Assembly: GCA_030916665.1 (NCBI GenBank) | Contig: JAUPWC010000012.1 | Coordinates: forward strand, 1 to 16,584 | From: Verrucomicrobiota bacterium | Lineage (GTDB): Bacteria > Verrucomicrobiota > Verrucomicrobiia > Opitutales > Opitutaceae | Direction of reading: 5' to 3' | Length of the DNA: 16,584 nucleotides | Shown: positions 14,572 to 16,584 of the stretch, in pieces | Position numbering within the stretch: the first letter of the stretch is position 1 | How the letters are laid out: the number at the start of each line of letters is the position of its first letter | Program-made: the position numbers and the translations under genes | The notes under the pieces: model-generated | Databases searched by the model: none | What the model was told of the DNA's origin: nothing | The model's input: only the letters and a program-made list of their open reading frames with translations

Positions 14572-14604
14572 GAACCGGACAGGCGGGTCTCCCGCATCCG
14601 GCTC
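14572..14604 (-). ncRNA. group II intron domain V (catalytic)
   Basis: Minus-strand 14604 to 14572 starts GAGCCGGATGCGG and ends TGTCCGGTTC. The outer arms GAGCCGGA and TCCGGTTC pair, and a GC-rich distal stem is capped by a GAGA-type loop. This matches the highly conserved 33-34-base domain V, with AGC as catalytic triad at positions 2-4. It lies 17 bases past the maturase stop, the normal position. Confidence 0.92.
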
Positions 14605-14621
14605 TCCGGTTGGTGATTATC

Positions 14622-15959
14622 TCAACAAGGAGACTGACGTACCGTGGCATGGGCTTGCATCAGGCTGAACAAGCCCAGCGCGTCGAAGGTGTGGTTGCGC
14701 CATCGCTGGTGGTCCGCTCCGCGACCGCGTCCGCGCTTGCCCGCGCGTTTGCGCAGGATGGCGCGGAGTCGGCCGCGGATGTAGCTGTCGAGTCTGGGGA
14801 ACGTGGTGCGGTGACTGTGTTTGAAGTAACCAAACCAGCCCCGGAGCATGTCGTTGAGCTGCGTGATCGTCGCTTCCATCGACTCCCCGCTTTGGCGCGG
14901 AGTGAGCTCCCTCACCTTGTCCTTGAACCGGTCCAGCGCCTTGCGGCGCGGCCACCGATAACCCCGCTCGAAGTGATACCCAAGGAAGTCAAATCCTCCG
15001 GGTTGGGTCGCATCTACCAAGCGGGTCTTTTCCGGATGCAGCGTCAGGCCGTTTTCGGACACCCACGTTTGCACGCGAGCCAGCGCGGCCTTCGCTTCAT
15101 CTTCGCTTCGACACAGCAGCACGAAGTCGTCGGCGTAGCGCACCAGCTCCACGCCGCAGGCGGCGAGCAGATGGTCCAACGGATCGAGGTAGATGTTCGC
15201 CAGCAGGGGGCTGATGACCGCTCCCTGCGGGGTGCCTCGATCCGTGGGCTCGTGCCGCGTCAGTTCCTCCATCACCCCTTGGTCGAGGTAACCTCGGATC
15301 AACGCGAGCACCCGACTGTCCGCGATGCGTTCCTCCACCCGGCTCATCAGCCGGTCTTTCGGGATCGTGTCGAAGTAGGCTTTCAAATCCGCGTCCACAA
15401 TCCACGTGTAGCCCTCGTTGAGGAGGGTTTGCACGCGGCGCAGTGCGTCCTTGCAACCACGTCCGGGCCGGAAGCCGTAGCTGTGCTCGGCGAAACGGTG
15501 CTCGAAGATTGGTTCGATCACCATGCGCAGGGCCGTCTGCACGATGCGGTCGCGCACCGTGGGGATACCCAGGGGGCGTTTCTCTTTCGTGCCGGGCTTC
15601 GGTATCCAGACCCGTTTCACCGGCCGGGGTTGATAGCTCGCTTTTCGCAGTTGCTCTTTAAGGTCGAGCAGACCGCGGGAGCAGTCTTTGGCGAAGCGTG
15701 CTATCGTGATGTGGTCCACGCCGCTGCCACCTGCGTTGGACCTCACCTTTGCCCAGGCCAGCTCCAGCGTCCGGTCCGCATAGACTTTGTCGATGAGACT
15801 GAACCACTGGTTTCCTCTCAACCCTCTCACGAGGGCCGTCTGCATGCGCTCCGTCCACACCCCGGGTTCGGCGCCTGCCACGCGGACAGGGGCTTGTCCT
15901 GCTGGTTTATCCCTCCCGGGAACTGACGCAGGTTTGGTTTCCTTGGGCGTTTCCATCAC
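14622..15959 (-). CDS. ltrA: group II intron reverse transcriptase/maturase
   Basis: This encodes 445 residues. It helps splice the host intron RNA and reverse-transcribes it during mobility. Reverse-transcriptase blocks are intact: KPGTKEKRPLGIPTVRDRIVQ (121-141), the YGFRPGRG region (161-168), VDADLKAYFD (188-197), RGTPQGAVISPLLANIYLD (241-259), the catalytic YADD (275-278) and GFDFLGYHF (322-330). The maturase/thumb domain covers about 365-430 (LNDMLRGWFGYFKH, YIRGRLRAILRKRAGKRG). It ends ALGLFSLMQAHATVRQSPC without an HNH endonuclease, so it belongs to an endonuclease-lacking lineage. The start codon is GTG at 15959 or ATG at 15956; GTG is preferred because AGGAAGG sits seven bases upstream. 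No frameshift or missing catalytic residue is seen, so the intron is probably competent. Confidence 0.97.
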   Translation of the reverse strand: MMETPKETKPASVPGRDKPAGQAPVRVAGAEPGVWTERMQTALVRGLRGNQWFSLIDKVYADRTLELAWAKVRSNAGGSGVDHITIARFAKDCSRGLLDLKEQLRKASYQPRPVKRVWIPKPGTKEKRPLGIPTVRDRIVQTALRMVIEPIFEHRFAEHSYGFRPGRGCKDALRRVQTLLNEGYTWIVDADLKAYFDTIPKDRLMSRVEERIADSRVLALIRGYLDQGVMEELTRHEPTDRGTPQGAVISPLLANIYLDPLDHLLAACGVELVRYADDFVLLCRSEDEAKAALARVQTWVSENGLTLHPEKTRLVDATQPGGFDFLGYHFERGYRWPRRKALDRFKDKVRELTPRQSGESMEATITQLNDMLRGWFGYFKHSHRTTFPRLDSYIRGRLRAILRKRAGKRGRGRGADHQRWRNHTFDALGLFSLMQAHATVRQSPC

Positions 15960-15966
15960 GCGTTCA

Positions 15967-15973
15967 CCTTCCT
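15967..15973 (-). promoter_or_regulatory. Shine-Dalgarno of the maturase
   Basis: AGGAAGG lies seven bases before the GTG at 15959 (ten before the ATG at 15956). It is the only clear Shine-Dalgarno sequence in front of a gene in this window and decides the start in favour of GTG. Confidence 0.7.
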
Positions 15974-16373
15974 GGGTCCCTTCGCTCCCCCGGCGTTACT
16001 CGGCTTCCTCGCTACTATGGACCCTCTGACTCCGTCGCGGCTCAGCCGGCCGCGCCGGTCTCTCCACTTATCCCATGCCCCCTTCGGATCGTTCCCGCTC
16101 CACCCACACCCCAGCCGACGCGTGTCCAGTATGGGCAGTCCTTGGACCGTCACGCGTTCGCCGCTAACGCGGCAGGCTTCGCCCTTCTCCAGCAGGCTCG
16201 CCCGTCTGACATGCCGTATCGAGTTCACTTTCGTTCGGGACCAACCTTCCGTCTCCGGCTGCTCCCCACCCCGCCTTGCGGCGACGCAGTTGCCTTCGAC
16301 TGCCCCGCGCTCTCTGCCGGCGCGGGGGTTATGACTTTCACATACTGAGCTCATGGTTTCATGGACGCACTGG

Positions 16374-16394
16374 AGCCTGCGCGGAGCGCAGGCT
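16374..16394. repeat. 21-bp hairpin adjoining the intron 5' end
   Basis: Perfect 9-bp arms, AGCCTGCGC and GCGCAGGCT, flank a GGA loop. The hairpin ends three bases from the predicted intron 5' splice site at 16370/16371. It shares the core GCGGAGCGC with a second hairpin at 16414-16434, suggesting a short palindromic repeat family. It may have been the intron's insertion target. Confidence 0.75.
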
Positions 16395-16413
16395 GATCGC
16401 CACGATTGGGAAA

Positions 16414-16434
16414 AACCTGTGCGGAGCGCCGGTT
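16414..16434. repeat. second, imperfect copy of the 21-bp hairpin
   Basis: Arms AACCTGTGC and GCGCCGGTT flank the same GGA loop, with one mismatch and one G-T pair. Same length, loop and orientation as the hairpin at 16374-16394. Confidence 0.6.
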
Positions 16435-16584
16435 CCACTTCTGCCAAAGGCATCGATACAGACTGGAGGAAGGTCGAACGCGTTGACCCCAGCGCGTTGC
16501 TCGGTCCACGCCCCCCAAGCCAGCGTCTTGGGGTCAAGCCGCTCCACCTCGATCTCCCTGTTCCGCCTTGGCCTGATCTTCGCC

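Larger units (their letters stand above)
14533..16370 (-). mobile_element. group II intron, apparently complete
   Basis: On the minus strand the element begins GTGCGTCCATG at 16370, a group II 5' end (GTGYG). It contains ribozyme domains I-IV with the conserved-looking GTCCATAGTAGCGAGGAAGC just before the reading frame, then the maturase gene, domain V and domain VI. The 3' end is placed at 14533, seven bases past a bulged A at 14540 in domain VI, giving a terminal AT (consensus AY). Total length is about 1.84 kb, normal for a bacterial group II retroelement with an endonuclease-less protein. The 5' splice site lies three bases past a 9-bp stem-loop, the insertion habit of class C introns. 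The 3' boundary is a prediction and could shift by a few bases. Confidence 0.88.
16371..16584 (-). other. intron 5' flank with an open frame of uncertain coding status
   Basis: A minus-strand frame stays open from the window edge through to a TGA at 16359, just inside the intron. It reads about 71 residues before the intron boundary, including EVERLDPKTLAWGAWTEQ and GVNAFDLPPVCIDAFG. I recognise no family. Its last part is simply a translation of the two hairpins at 16374-16434, which argues against coding there. A further hairpin (CCCCAAG / CTTGGGG, 16513-16533) and an inverted TTGACCCCA pair (16483-16491, 16529-16537) also lie here. It may be the end of a gene entering from the right, or intergenic DNA. 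Confidence 0.3.

Noticed and set aside
14389..14616. Short plus-strand frames across the REP pair and intron 3' end
   Set aside because: They span palindromic repeats and ribozyme domains V-VI and show no start signal or family resemblance.
14610..15926. 438-residue open frame on the plus strand
   Set aside because: It is antisense to the group II intron maturase, whose reverse-transcriptase motifs are unmistakable.
16374..16434. Integron attC site next to the intron
   Set aside because: The hairpins lack the paired core-site boxes of attC, and there is no integrase or cassette array in view.
15956..16537. 193-residue minus-strand frame overlapping the maturase start
   Set aside because: It translates ribozyme domains I-IV of the intron; the DNA is explained by the structured RNA and no protein family is recognised.

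Overview
This is a GC-rich bacterial chromosome segment carrying ordinary metabolic and transport genes, two very large repeat proteins and a group II intron. Almost no gene start has a Shine-Dalgarno sequence. That, with the base composition and the style of the envelope and repeat proteins, suggests a Verrucomicrobiota relative such as an Opitutaceae-like bacterium. This placement is inference: the window contains no rRNA or marker gene.

Layout. Bases 1-29 may be the tail of a plus-strand gene. On the minus strand (66-2163) is a two-gene unit: a DUF2167 membrane-anchored envelope protein followed by a membrane protein with a C-terminal cysteine cluster. A divergent gap leads to a plus-strand unit: a small signal-anchored protein, a TRIC-type cation channel overlapping it by 4 bases, and glycerol kinase (glpK). 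At 5002-9294 is a 1430-residue secreted protein with a Sel1-like N-terminus, 23 copies of a 24-residue PAYPDL coiled-coil repeat, and a C-terminal LysM domain. A strong terminator separates it from a convergent AEC-family transporter. That transporter is divergent from a beta-hydroxyacid dehydrogenase, and their shared gap holds a near-perfect 47-bp palindrome. Next is a gene-free stretch (11430-11775) full of dispersed repeats, then a minus-strand 847-residue envelope protein built from about 22 repeats of 32 residues.

The right end is a mobile and repeat zone. A GTGGGAGCGAGCTTGCTCGC-type REP pair lies at 14455-14514. It is followed by an apparently complete group II intron (about 14533-16370, minus strand) with an intact reverse transcriptase/maturase, a recognisable ribozyme domain V and a GTGCG 5' end. 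The intron's 5' end abuts one of two related 21-bp hairpins.

Most promising for novelty are the two repeat proteins, which look like envelope spacer or scaffold proteins. The 24-residue repeat is unusual in alternating a proline/tyrosine turn with a short heptad helix. Next are the 47-bp palindrome and the intron-REP association. I found no CRISPR array, tRNA, rRNA or recognisable defence system.
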